The notes beneath the pieces were generated by a model. It was not told where the DNA came from, did no database searches, and saw only the letters and a list, made by a program, of their open reading frames with translations. The translations under genes were made by a program, and so were the position numbers. Of a DNA stretch of 64,000 bases, positions 35,385 through 43,562 are shown in pieces; the first letter of the stretch is position 1, and each line of letters begins with the position of its first letter. Source of the DNA: Kurthia massiliensis (GTDB taxonomy: Bacteria; Bacillota; Bacilli; Bacillales_A; Planococcaceae); assembly GCF_000285555.1 (NCBI RefSeq), contig NZ_HE611004.1:1-64000 (forward strand), in the 5' to 3' direction.

Positions 35385-36833
35385 TTAGCGTTTTTTGTAT
35401 GAACGATTGCCACCTTCATTTTTCTTGAACGAGCGATTGCCATCCTTTCGGAATGAACGGCCATTATCTTTACGATATGGACGTTCCCCATCTTTGCTAA
35501 ATGAACGTTCGCCAACTTTTTTATACGGGCGGTCATTTGTGTTACGTTCGCCGTCTTTTTTGAATGAACGGTAGCCATCGTTGTTACGATCATCACGTTT
35601 TTTGTAAGGTTTATCGCCAAATTTACGTTCTGAACGATCATACTTATCATTATAATCTTTCTTTTTCGGCTTGTCAGATGCTACACCTTTTTTCACAGGG
35701 CCTGAAGAATAAAAGCCTTTTCCTTTTTTAAGGCCGCCTTTATCCCATACTTTTTCAGTCGGTTTTTCTTCTAATTGACGCGTAATTTGTTTGTATTGTT
35801 TTTCAGCAGGGCCCGTTAATAATGTCAAGACTTCCCCACCTTTACCAGCACGGCCTGTGCGACCTGAACGGTGTGTATATTGCTCTACTGATTGTGGTAC
35901 GTCTACGTGAATAACGTGTGTTAAACCGTCGATATCTAAACCTCGTGCAGCAACGTCTGTTGCGATTAAGATTTTTGCTTTGCCTTTACGGAAAGCATCT
36001 AATGCGCCTTTACGCTCTTCTTTTTTCATATCCGCATGTAGCGTCACGATTGGTGCTTGGCGGTAATGTAGTTTCGTTTCTTTCATCAGTAGTTGGTCTA
36101 AGTTGTTGACGAACGCTAAACCGCGCATACCTTCTTGATTTGATAAACGACGTAACATATCCGTTTTATCACGTTCTTGCATTTTCACGAAAGCGTGCTC
36201 TACTTTCGCGCTATTTGGCATATCTTCTAACGTTACTTTGAAACGTTTTGGCGTTTTCATCATGCGCTCTGCGACTAATTTAATTTCATCTGTAATCGTT
36301 GCAGAAACAACGACAACTTGACGGTCATGGTTTGCACCGTCGATAAATTGTTTCACGACGACGCGAGATTCACGACCTAATAGTTGGTCACCTTCATCAA
36401 GTACGATGTAGTGTAATTCATGTGGTTTTAATTTTTTCGCTTTCGCTAATTCGTTTAAGCGTCCTGGTGTACCGATCGCGATCGTCGGTTTTTTCTTTAA
36501 TTTTTCAATTTGGCGTTGCGTATTCGCGCCACCGATTAATGGTACGACTGTAATGTCCGTACCAGTAATCCATTGGCGGGCTACTTCTGTAATTTGCATG
36601 CAAAGCTCTTGAGATGGTGCAATGATTAATGCTTGTGTATTTTTCTTAGAACCGTCTACACGTTGTAAAATTGGTAATAAGTACGCAAGCGTTTTACCTG
36701 TACCTGTTGGCGACTCAGCGACGATATCTTCACCGTTTAACATTGCTGGAATCATTTGCTCTTGAATCGGGGTTGTAACATCAAATTTCCACTTCTGTTG
36801 TAAATCTTCATTTAATAAATTAATTACTGACAT
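35385..36833 (-). CDS. DEAD-box RNA helicase, YfmL-like, with long basic tail
   Basis: A 482-residue ATP-dependent RNA helicase. Motifs: Q-like PIQEQ, I ESPTGTGKT, Ia APSQELCMQ, II DEGD (not DEAD), III SAT, V ATDVAARGLD, VI HRSGRTGRAGK. ESPTGTGKT and the overall layout resemble B. subtilis YfmL, a ribosome-assembly helicase. From about 365 on there is a tail rich in K, R, D, G and S with repeats like RPYKK, SFKKDGER and RSFRKDG, likely an RNA-binding region absent from YfmL. AAGGAG SD. Confidence 0.9.
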   Translation of the reverse strand: MSVINLLNEDLQQKWKFDVTTPIQEQMIPAMLNGEDIVAESPTGTGKTLAYLLPILQRVDGSKKNTQALIIAPSQELCMQITEVARQWITGTDITVVPLIGGANTQRQIEKLKKKPTIAIGTPGRLNELAKAKKLKPHELHYIVLDEGDQLLGRESRVVVKQFIDGANHDRQVVVVSATITDEIKLVAERMMKTPKRFKVTLEDMPNSAKVEHAFVKMQERDKTDMLRRLSNQEGMRGLAFVNNLDQLLMKETKLHYRQAPIVTLHADMKKEERKGALDAFRKGKAKILIATDVAARGLDIDGLTHVIHVDVPQSVEQYTHRSGRTGRAGKGGEVLTLLTGPAEKQYKQITRQLEEKPTEKVWDKGGLKKGKGFYSSGPVKKGVASDKPKKKDYNDKYDRSERKFGDKPYKKRDDRNNDGYRSFKKDGERNTNDRPYKKVGERSFSKDGERPYRKDNGRSFRKDGNRSFKKNEGGNRSYKKR

Positions 36834-36879
36834 AACTGTCTCCTTTATGTTCGAACTTTATCATTATCTTTCTATTATA

Positions 36880-36920
36880 CAAAAAAGAACTGCCCTTTAC
36901 GACGTAAAGAGCAGTTCCCT
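36880..36920 (-). terminator. Terminator after the FbpA-like small gene
   Basis: Minus strand GAACTGCtCTTTAC / GTAAAGgGCAGTTC followed by TTTTTT. Confidence 0.88.
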
Positions 36921-36935
36921 TTGTGACAATTTTAA

Positions 36936-37097
36936 TTATGCGTGCATCTTCGTTCTAGATTGTTGATATGCTTGCGTTAATTCTTGCATTGTCGCTTGAT
37001 ATAATTGTTTACCATTAATTTTAAAAATACCTAAATCTAATAAATGATCGACTAAATGATTTTTTTTAGATTCGTCTTGTTGTGTTTTTTGTTTCAT
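36936..37097 (-). CDS. Fbp-like (Fur-regulated basic protein family) small protein
   Basis: A 53-residue protein with HLLDLGIFKINGKQLYQATM followed by QELTQAYQQ, close to the core of the Fur-regulated basic protein A/B family (helix, G-I/F-x-K-x-x-G-K-Q-L-Y, helix). In B. subtilis relatives act with the sRNA FsrA in iron sparing. ATG 37097 with AAGGGGA 8 nt upstream; terminator follows. No Fur box (TGATAATnATTATCA) is seen upstream, so iron control is not supported here. Confidence 0.7.
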   Translation of the reverse strand: MKQKTQQDESKKNHLVDHLLDLGIFKINGKQLYQATMQELTQAYQQSRTKMHA

Positions 37098-37568
37098 TGT
37101 TAAAATCCCCTTAAAACAGATAAAGTTTGTTTGTTATATGTATTCCCAGTTCTCAATAAAATAACCTCAAAACATCTGTTTCCTCTTAAAATCCGACGAA
37201 ATGCATCTATTATTTAAACGTCATTTCGTTATTTTTGTTGCATCCCCACACTTCATTTTATGAGTCCTTCCAAATAAAAACAATTAAAAAAATCAGCATA
37301 TAAAGTATGCATTTTTTCTATATTACATCGTTCATTCATTCAATATGTAAAGGCATGTATTCCTAAATATATATGTCATTGACGCTAAAATATATTACTT
37401 CCTTTTCAGACGTTTTAGCGATGAATGCATGACTTGTTACCTGTGAAGTTATTACATAGTTGCTTATTTTAAGTGATTATGCATAGTAATATTCCATTTT
37501 TTGCGCGATTCCTATAAAAATATTATATACTGAATAAGTAAAAAAATGATGAAATTTGAGGTGTATGC
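37098..37568. other. 471-bp intergenic region
   Basis: A/T-rich spacer between divergent genes. It must hold promoters for the FbpA-like gene (possible TTTATT-N16-TATAAC on the minus strand near 37136-37163) and for the secreted protein (TATACT near 37527). A weak hairpin GCATAtaaagTATGC with ATTTTTT lies near 37300. No gene or repeat was found. Confidence 0.5.
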
Positions 37569-38417
37569 ATGAAACGTTTATTAAAACGCGTCGCAGCTGT
37601 GATGGTGATCAGTGCGAGTATTTTCGCCGTTCAACCGCAAGCAAATGCGGCAAGTACGAGTGAAGTGAAAAAAACGATGAAATTTAGTGATGGGACGAAA
37701 GTGTCTACGTTGTTCTTCCCATACCGCGATCCAGCCAATGCGAAAAAAGGGACAGAACGTTCGATGCAGGGCATGACGACAGATGAAAAAGGAAATTACT
37801 ACGTCATGTATGCAACAGGTGACAAAACGAAATACGGCTACATTTATAAATACAACAAAAAATTTAAACTCGTGAAAATGAGTAAAAAGCTAACAATTGG
37901 TCATGGACAAGCCATTGATTATCGTAAAGGATACTTATATCAAATCGCCGATATCGTTGGCAACAAAAATTATCAACTACAACGTATCGACCCAACTACA
38001 TTAAAAGTGAAAAAGAAATGGACAATTCCAGCAGAAATTCATCCGAACGTTATCGCGATGGAAAGTGATACGACTGCAATCGTCGTCTCAAAAGTGGGCA
38101 ACGGCTATGATTTAAACCGTCTGCACATCGGTGAAGAATTTGATTACACGATTCGTAACCCACGTGAAAAGCTACGTATTGAAGGCTTAGTCGGTACGAC
38201 AAAAGGGAAAGAAGTACAAGGTTTCTCACGTACGAAAGACCACTACTACTTACTATCAAACGGTGAATACATTATCTTTAAACATGATGGAACAAATATT
38301 AAAAAAGTAAAATTAAATACAGACCGTGAACCTGAAGGATTAATTTTCAATCATAAAGGTCAAATGCTCGTATTATTTAATAAAATTAATGAAGTATTAA
38401 TCGGTAAAGGTAAATAA
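37569..38417 (+). CDS. Secreted protein of unknown function, probable beta-propeller fold
   Basis: A 282-residue protein with an N-terminal signal peptide (MKRLLKRVAAVMVISASIFA, cleavage near AQANA-like QANAA at 26-28). The mature part is basic and has repeated short strands such as QGMTTDEKGNYYVMYA, GYIYKYNKKFK, YLYQIAD and EPEGLIFNHKGQMLVLF, suggesting a propeller-like repeat architecture; no enzyme motif is recognised. GAGGTG SD. Single gene with its own terminator, likely exported. Confidence 0.75.
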   Translation: MKRLLKRVAAVMVISASIFAVQPQANAASTSEVKKTMKFSDGTKVSTLFFPYRDPANAKKGTERSMQGMTTDEKGNYYVMYATGDKTKYGYIYKYNKKFKLVKMSKKLTIGHGQAIDYRKGYLYQIADIVGNKNYQLQRIDPTTLKVKKKWTIPAEIHPNVIAMESDTTAIVVSKVGNGYDLNRLHIGEEFDYTIRNPREKLRIEGLVGTTKGKEVQGFSRTKDHYYLLSNGEYIIFKHDGTNIKKVKLNTDREPEGLIFNHKGQMLVLFNKINEVLIGKGK

Positions 38418-38418
38418 A

Positions 38419-38452
38419 AAAAGAGCCACTCCGCACAGGAGGGCTCTTTTTT
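38419..38452. terminator. Bidirectional terminator after the secreted protein gene
   Basis: AAAAAAGAGCCaCTCC / GGAGgGCTCTTTTTT stem. Confidence 0.88.
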
Positions 38453-38458
38453 ATACTA

Positions 38459-38944
38459 TTAAGAACGGTATTGAGATGTTAAGCCGTTTAAAAACTTACG
38501 TGCGAATTTGTCACCACATTCTTTGTAGTTACGGTGACCAGGGCTACGTAAAATTGCACCTAATTCCCCTTTTGAAACGTTGATGCCGCCATCATAAAAT
38601 ACGTCTAATACGTCTTCTGTCGTCATTTTCAAAGCAATCTTCACTTTTTTAATAAGCATATTGTTCGCGAATTCTGGTTCATGTTTCACTGGCGCTTGAC
38701 CTTCTTTTTTCTCTTGTGGTCCGCGTTTAAACGTAATTAAACCGTTTAAAAATGCTTCGAACATTTCTTTTGTACATACTTTATAGTTTTCTGGCTCAGG
38801 CTCGCCGTCTTTTACTTTTTGAAGCATATGTGAAACGTCTAGTGCAGTTAGTTTCACACCGCCTAATCGAAACATTTCTACGACGTCGCTATTTTTAATG
38901 TTTAACGCATAACGTAAACGAATTAATAAATCATTAGTTGTCAT
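38459..38944 (-). CDS. DUF1456 (YehS-like) protein
   Basis: A 161-residue cytosolic protein made of two similar halves (about 1-70 and 92-157), each with an LRYAL/VKIAL helix, a D-V-x-x-x-F-x-x-G motif (DVVEMFRLGGVKL; DVLDVFYDGGINV) and a K-F-LNGL end. That duplicated layout is characteristic of DUF1456. Function unknown. AAAGGAG SD, ATG 38944. Single gene. Confidence 0.85.
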   Translation of the reverse strand: MTTNDLLIRLRYALNIKNSDVVEMFRLGGVKLTALDVSHMLQKVKDGEPEPENYKVCTKEMFEAFLNGLITFKRGPQEKKEGQAPVKHEPEFANNMLIKKVKIALKMTTEDVLDVFYDGGINVSKGELGAILRSPGHRNYKECGDKFARKFLNGLTSQYRS

Positions 38945-39036
38945 TTTATTACTCCTTTATATTGAGCATTCTCTTCAGAATGAATGAATACATGATAGAT
39001 ATTTCATTCTAGCATTGAATAGATGAAATGTTAATA

Positions 39037-39066
39037 AAAAAGAATAGACGCACGATGCATCTATCC
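39037..39066 (-). terminator. Terminator after the chemoreceptor operon
   Basis: Minus strand GGATAGAtGC / GCgTCTATTC stem followed by TTTTTT. Confidence 0.75.
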
Positions 39067-39074
39067 TTATTTCA

Positions 39075-40229
39075 TTATGCAGCATCTTCTACTTTTTCAG
39101 CTTGTTCTGCTAATAATGCTTGTGCACGTTCTTTTAATTCGATCATGCTGTCTAATTCATTTAATAACTTTTTCATTGTCGTTAATTCATCGTCACTAAT
39201 TTCGACTAATTCATCAAACATTTCTACAGATTCTTGAGAAATGAATGAAATTTGATCCATTGCGGTTGTGACTTGTTGAGAGCTTGAAGAAAGTTCTTCT
39301 GTGCTTGCTGATGAGTTCATATTATTTTCAGCGATTGTTTTCGTCGTTTCTAAAATTTTGTTGAACATTTCTGCAATCTCAGAAATTTTTTCGTTCGTTA
39401 CCGCGAACTCTTCAGTACCTTGTTTCATCGAGCTAACAACGCGCTCTGTTTCAGATTGAATGTTTTTCACGATGTTTGATACTTCTAGCGCTGAATCACT
39501 AGATTGACCTGCTAATTTACGGACTTCATCTGCAACGACGGCGAAACCTTTACCGTGTTCACCAGCGCGCGCTGCTTCGATTGCAGCGTTTAATGCTAGT
39601 AAATTAATTTGCTCTGAAATACCTGTAATAACTTTAACGATCGTGCTAATTTCATCTGATTTTTCACCTAACACTTTAATACCGTCAAATGTCGTATTAA
39701 TCGTGTGGTTAAATTTTTCCATGCTTTGCATCGATTCTTTTAATTTTACGTCGCCTTCTTTTGTTAATTGCAGCGTCGTATTCGATTGTTCTGAAATATC
39801 ATGTGAACGAATTGATAATTCACGAATGGCTTCGTTAATATCTTTCATTGATTCTGTGCTTTCTTCTGTTGCGATTAATTGTTTACGTAACCCTTTACCA
39901 ACTTCGTCAATCGCTGCACGTACGATATCCGCTTTTTCTTCCGCGTATAAACCGTGCTCTTTTAAGTTTTCCGTTTTGCTATTAATGTCTTCAGTAAACG
40001 TTAAGAAACGTCCTTTTTCACTAATGATATGATCTGATAAATCTTCAAAAATAGCTTTCACATTTTTCGTATCTACATTTGATACTATGCTATTATTCGC
40101 TAAATTTTGGATTTTTTCTAATGTTTCCATATCAAAAGAAGCTTTATTTTTTAACGTCATATATTGATATGCGAAGAAAATTGTTGTACACAATAAAATA
40201 ATTGTGACGATCACTAAAAATACTTCCAT
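39075..40229 (-). CDS. Chemoreceptor-type (MCP) signalling protein without sensor domain
   Basis: A 384-residue methyl-accepting chemotaxis-type protein. One membrane helix lies at about 3-22, then a helical cytoplasmic stalk. The highly conserved hairpin tip is near 195-235 ([20 protein letters not shown], followed by [15 protein letters not shown]), which binds CheA/CheW. There is no extracellular ligand domain and no HAMP. ATG 40229 has AAGGAG 11 nt upstream; an in-frame TTG at 40238 is only 2 nt from it. Third gene of an operon with an acetyltransferase and a STAS-like protein, gaps of 23 and 26 bp. Confidence 0.88.
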   Translation of the reverse strand: MEVFLVIVTIILLCTTIFFAYQYMTLKNKASFDMETLEKIQNLANNSIVSNVDTKNVKAIFEDLSDHIISEKGRFLTFTEDINSKTENLKEHGLYAEEKADIVRAAIDEVGKGLRKQLIATEESTESMKDINEAIRELSIRSHDISEQSNTTLQLTKEGDVKLKESMQSMEKFNHTINTTFDGIKVLGEKSDEISTIVKVITGISEQINLLALNAAIEAARAGEHGKGFAVVADEVRKLAGQSSDSALEVSNIVKNIQSETERVVSSMKQGTEEFAVTNEKISEIAEMFNKILETTKTIAENNMNSSASTEELSSSSQQVTTAMDQISFISQESVEMFDELVEISDDELTTMKKLLNELDSMIELKERAQALLAEQAEKVEDAA

Positions 40230-40255
40230 GTTATTCAATACTCCTTACTTTTTTG

Positions 40256-40972
40256 TTATAACTCACGCGTAATGATGTACGTTCCATCAGCAATTTCTGC
40301 TGGGATAATGTTTAATCGGTCGTTTGTCGCATATTTATGGACAATATATTCACCGTCTTGGTTCACATGCTTCGTTAAACCTTGATAACGCTCTAATAAA
40401 CTCATTGATTTCGGATTTGTCGCTTCCGCAATCACCATGCGTAATCCAGCTTCACGTGCTTTTTCCATTAATAAATCACTTAAGCCTTTTACTGCTTCAT
40501 GACGATGGTGTTCCGCCATGACACCTAGTAAAAATAAATGAAGTATTTCCCCATCTTCTAAATTTTTTCCGTAGCGATGTTTATAGTCTTCTAAAAATTG
40601 AACATCGATATCTTCTAATACTTCTAATACGACGTTCATATCTTTAAATGACCCTTCGAAAATTGGCTCGCCATGAATTTCAAAATGGTTGCTATCTGCA
40701 GCTAACACACCGACAACACGACGATTTTCATCTAAAGCGATTGCGCAAAATCCTTGATCGACAACTGATTCTAAATAGTCTTTACAAAATTGATACCAAT
40801 CTTCATACGGTAATTTTAAAAAACCGATCATCGGTTCTTGAATCCATTTACCCGCTACTTCTACGCCTACAAAAGTCCGGCCTAAAACGACGGCGGCTTG
40901 CTCAATTAAATCTACTTGATCTTGTTGTAAAATTTCATAAGTATAGACGTTTGTTTTTGTTGCTGTTTCCAT
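40256..40972 (-). CDS. GNAT acetyltransferase, arylalkylamine-type pattern
   Basis: A 238-residue protein with a GNAT fold: an early VGVEVAGKWIQEP segment, strand GFCAIALDENRRVVGVLAAD, the strand-helix HLFLLGVMAEHHRHEAVKGL in place of the usual R/Q-x-x-G-x-G/A CoA loop, and VIAEATNPKSMSLLER. The spacing recalls arylalkylamine N-acetyltransferases. The CoA loop lacks the canonical Gly pair, so activity may be altered. GGAG SD 10 nt upstream. It sits between a STAS-like protein and a chemoreceptor, which suggests a role in signalling. Confidence 0.7.
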   Translation of the reverse strand: METATKTNVYTYEILQQDQVDLIEQAAVVLGRTFVGVEVAGKWIQEPMIGFLKLPYEDWYQFCKDYLESVVDQGFCAIALDENRRVVGVLAADSNHFEIHGEPIFEGSFKDMNVVLEVLEDIDVQFLEDYKHRYGKNLEDGEILHLFLLGVMAEHHRHEAVKGLSDLLMEKAREAGLRMVIAEATNPKSMSLLERYQGLTKHVNQDGEYIVHKYATNDRLNIIPAEIADGTYIITREL

Positions 40973-40995
40973 CTCATCTTAACTCCATTCATTTC

Positions 40996-41352
40996 TTACT
41001 TTGGATTCGTAATTTCTCCTGGGAAATCGACTGTTTCAAGAGCATTACGCACTTGAACGAAAGAAATTTTAGATTTTGGCATGATGATACGTACGTCTTT
41101 AAATCCAAGCGTTGTATACACCATCATTGTTTGACCTAGTTCTGAAGCAGTTTTACGAGGTAGCGGTGATTGATACGTTGCATCAACAACCATCGTATAA
41201 TTTTGTGTTGGAATACGGTCCATTAGTGCTGTAATATCTTCTAAATACTCAGGGACCACTTCATCACGAACGAATCCGATGATTTGTACGTGCGCTTCTT
41301 TTTTTTGTTCATAAATAGCCATCTTATATTTTGGCTTATCAACGAAAATCAT
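40996..41352 (-). CDS. STAS-like small protein heading the chemoreceptor operon
   Basis: A 118-residue protein with alternating strands and helices (AHVQIIGFVRDEVVPEYLED, YTMVVDATYQSP, GFKDVRIIMPK, FVQVRNAL) resembling STAS/SpoIIAA-like folds. There is no clear SpoIIAA phosphorylation Ser. The assignment is by pattern and is tentative; it may be another alpha/beta protein. AAGGAG SD and ATG 41352. First gene of a three-gene unit. Confidence 0.5.
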   Translation of the reverse strand: MIFVDKPKYKMAIYEQKKEAHVQIIGFVRDEVVPEYLEDITALMDRIPTQNYTMVVDATYQSPLPRKTASELGQTMMVYTTLGFKDVRIIMPKSKISFVQVRNALETVDFPGEITNPK

Positions 41353-41693
41353 TTTTAAGCTCCTTTAGACTAAAATAAAACGCCGGTAAAATATGTAGAT
41401 ATTTTCAAGCGTTTTATCTTAGTAGTATTATTTTACTTTATTCTCTATATTCTATTAGTATAAATACTTTAATTTCCTTTGTCGACAATGGTTCTTTAGG
41501 CTTCTATATATCACTCGATAATAAATCGATATTTTTTGCTACAAATTACATTTAAAAGCTCGAAAATACATTTTTATGCTCTTATAATGCATTAATATAA
41601 AAAAATATAAAACTTCTCCACTTAAATAATTATTAATTATTAATAATATTTTGTATAAAGAGTAAATATTTCCATTTGAACTACCCGTAGTTC

Positions 41694-41885
41694 CTACAGT
41701 TGTTGATGACTTGCGTTAATATCTCGGTCTAATTCCGTACCGCAAGATGGACAAGTCCACTCACGAATATCTAATGGTTTCATATCATCTCGATGACCGC
41801 AGGCATGACAAACACCATCTTTTCCTTATGTTTTAATAGGAACAAATGTTCTTTTCAACGAATTAGCATGAGCAAAATGATTGGG
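41694..41885 (-). pseudogene. Decayed TnpB C-terminal remnant
   Basis: On the minus strand the last 41 codons read GVCHACGHRDDM...LDIREWTCPSCGTELDRDI...NAS, the zinc ribbon and last RuvC motif of TnpB. An in-frame TAA interrupts it upstream (41823-41825), and no start or RuvC I/II remain. Just after its stop a GAACTAC-GG-GTAGTTC hairpin (41680-41695) looks like an element right end. It differs from the intact tnpB at 9935-11104, so it came from a separate insertion. Confidence 0.8.
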
Positions 41886-41935
41886 TTCGCATTCATTCCC
41901 TCTCTCCTCACTACGTTCCTTGAGGGAGGGTATTC

Positions 41936-42028
41936 TACGAAGAAATGATAAAAAAATTACGCGCCGCCTTACTAATCGAACGACTTCTCGACACTTCAAT
42001 AACGTACTTTAATTGTTGTAACGTCATC
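41936..42028 (-). pseudogene. LysR-family regulator, N-terminal fragment
   Basis: ATG 42028 with AAGGGAG upstream encodes MTLQQLKYVIEVSRSRSISK then AARNFFIISS and a stop: the start of a LysR-type helix-turn-helix (LQQLKYVIEV...SISKAARNFFIS). A full gene would need about 270 more residues; they are absent here. The break lies beside the TnpB remnant, so an insertion and deletion probably destroyed it. Confidence 0.75.
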
Positions 42029-42067
42029 TGTTTCTCTCCCTTTGCATTGCTCCATCTATTAGAGCGT

Positions 42068-42108
42068 AAAAAAAATGACCTCGTCGTTTTCACGACGAGA
42101 TCATCTCT
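42068..42108 (-). terminator. Terminator after rlmCD copy 2
   Basis: Minus strand GATgATCTCGTCG / CGACGAGGTCATT stem with a T run. Confidence 0.88.
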
Positions 42109-42112
42109 ATCA

Positions 42113-43474
42113 TTATGCTAATTCTAACCAAGCAACTGCTTCACAATGTGCTGTATGTGGGAACATATCGACTGGTTGTACTTCTTTCGTTTTGTAGCCG
42201 CCATCTTCTAACACACGCAAGTCGCGTGCAAGTGTTGCAGGGTTACAAGAAACGTAAACGATACGTTTCGGACGTTCTGATAAAATCGTTTCAAGCAATG
42301 CATTATCGCAGCCTTTACGTGGTGGATCGACCATTAACACATCTGCCTCTTTGCCTTCTTTAAACCAACGTGGAATAACTTCTTCTGCTGGGCCTGCTTC
42401 AAAGTACGTATTGTTAAAACCGTTTAATGCCGCATTACGTTTCGCATCTTCAATCGCTTGTGGCACGATTTCAACACCCATCACGTGCTTCGCATTTTTC
42501 GCTAAAAATAGAGAAATTGTGCCGATACCACAGTAAGCATCGATCACTGTTTCTTCGCCTGTTAATGCCGCATAGTCAAGTGCTTGTTTGTATAACACTT
42601 CTGTTTGGATTGGGTTTACTTGATAGAATGAACGCGCTGAAATTTCAAAGCGTACATCACCGATATGGTCCTCAATCGTATCAGCACCCCATAAGTTCAA
42701 TGTTTCATCGCCGAAAATAACATTTGTGTTGTTCGGATTCACATTTTGCATAATTGATTTCACATTTGGAATCAATTGGCGGATAACGTCAACGACCGCA
42801 TCTTTTTGTGGGAACTTGCGTTTTTTCGTTACGAGCACGACCATCACTTCATCTGTCGCACGCGCTTTACGAACGACGACGTGACGTAGTTGCCCTTGTT
42901 TCGTTTGTTCATCATACGGTTGTAAGCCTAGCGCCCATAGCTTCGGTTTTAAACCTGCTAAAATGGCATCTGCCTCATCTGTTTGGATTAAGCAACGTTC
43001 TGTATCGACGATCGCATGTGATTTCGTTTTGTAGAAACCAGCAACGGGCACTTCACCATTCATGCCAAATGGAATTTGTGCTTTGTTGCGGTAGTTCCAA
43101 GGCTGTGCCATCCCTTTTGTCGGATGAACAGGCACATCGATTTTACCGATACGTTGCATCACGTCACGCACCATTTTCTGTTTCCAAGCAAGTTGTCCTT
43201 CATACGATAAATGTTGTAATTGGCAACCGCCACATTGATGGAATACAGGACATGGTGGTGTCACGCGATTTGGTGATGGTGTCGTAATGTCTAATACTTT
43301 TGCGAAACCATAGTTTTTCAGCGCTTTTAAGACGTGTACTTCACACGTTTCTTCTGGTAATGCGCCTTGGATAAATAATGGGTAGCCATCGACTTTTGCG
43401 ACGCCCGCGCCATCATGTGTTAAATCTTCTATATAAACAGTTAAACGATCATTCTTTTTCACTGGTGCAGTCAT
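42113..43474 (-). CDS. rlmCD: 23S rRNA uracil-5-methyltransferase, RlmCD family (copy 2)
   Basis: A 453-residue SAM enzyme forming m5U in 23S rRNA. TRAM domain to about 60, iron-sulfur cysteines CPVFHQCGGC plus a later Cys (ERCLIQ), SAM motif DAYCGIGTISL, DPPRKGC, catalytic Cys in VSCNPATLARD. Its neighbours dagK and gatCAB are those of B. subtilis YefA (RlmCD, which modifies U747 and U1939), so this is the better candidate for that name of the two copies. Start near the family N-terminus with a GGAGG SD. Confidence 0.93.
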   Translation of the reverse strand: MTAPVKKNDRLTVYIEDLTHDGAGVAKVDGYPLFIQGALPEETCEVHVLKALKNYGFAKVLDITTPSPNRVTPPCPVFHQCGGCQLQHLSYEGQLAWKQKMVRDVMQRIGKIDVPVHPTKGMAQPWNYRNKAQIPFGMNGEVPVAGFYKTKSHAIVDTERCLIQTDEADAILAGLKPKLWALGLQPYDEQTKQGQLRHVVVRKARATDEVMVVLVTKKRKFPQKDAVVDVIRQLIPNVKSIMQNVNPNNTNVIFGDETLNLWGADTIEDHIGDVRFEISARSFYQVNPIQTEVLYKQALDYAALTGEETVIDAYCGIGTISLFLAKNAKHVMGVEIVPQAIEDAKRNAALNGFNNTYFEAGPAEEVIPRWFKEGKEADVLMVDPPRKGCDNALLETILSERPKRIVYVSCNPATLARDLRVLEDGGYKTKEVQPVDMFPHTAHCEAVAWLELA

Positions 43475-43524
43475 TCAATTTGTTCCTCCATTTCAATTTC
43501 TCTATTGTATCACGAAACGCATAG

Positions 43525-43558
43525 AAAAGGAGGTATCCAATCGTCCGGATACCTCCCC
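43525..43558 (-). terminator. Terminator after dagK
   Basis: GGAGGTATCC / GGATACCTCC stem with TTTTC on the minus strand. Confidence 0.82.
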
Positions 43559-43562
43559 GATA

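Noticed and set aside
35366-35650. 94-codon frame within the helicase tail
   Set aside because: Shadow of the repetitive helicase C-terminus in another frame; no SD.
39643-40032. 129-codon plus-strand frame opposite the chemoreceptor
   Set aside because: Antisense shadow of a coiled-coil gene; no SD or family.
41372-41421. AAAACGC/GCGTTTT inverted repeat before the STAS-like gene as a terminator
   Set aside because: The loop is long (about 30 nt) and there is no following T run toward the operon; perhaps an operator, but unsupported.
41353-41480. Sigma-D promoter for the STAS/GNAT/MCP operon
   Set aside because: The best candidate matches the -10 consensus at only about half the positions; not reported.
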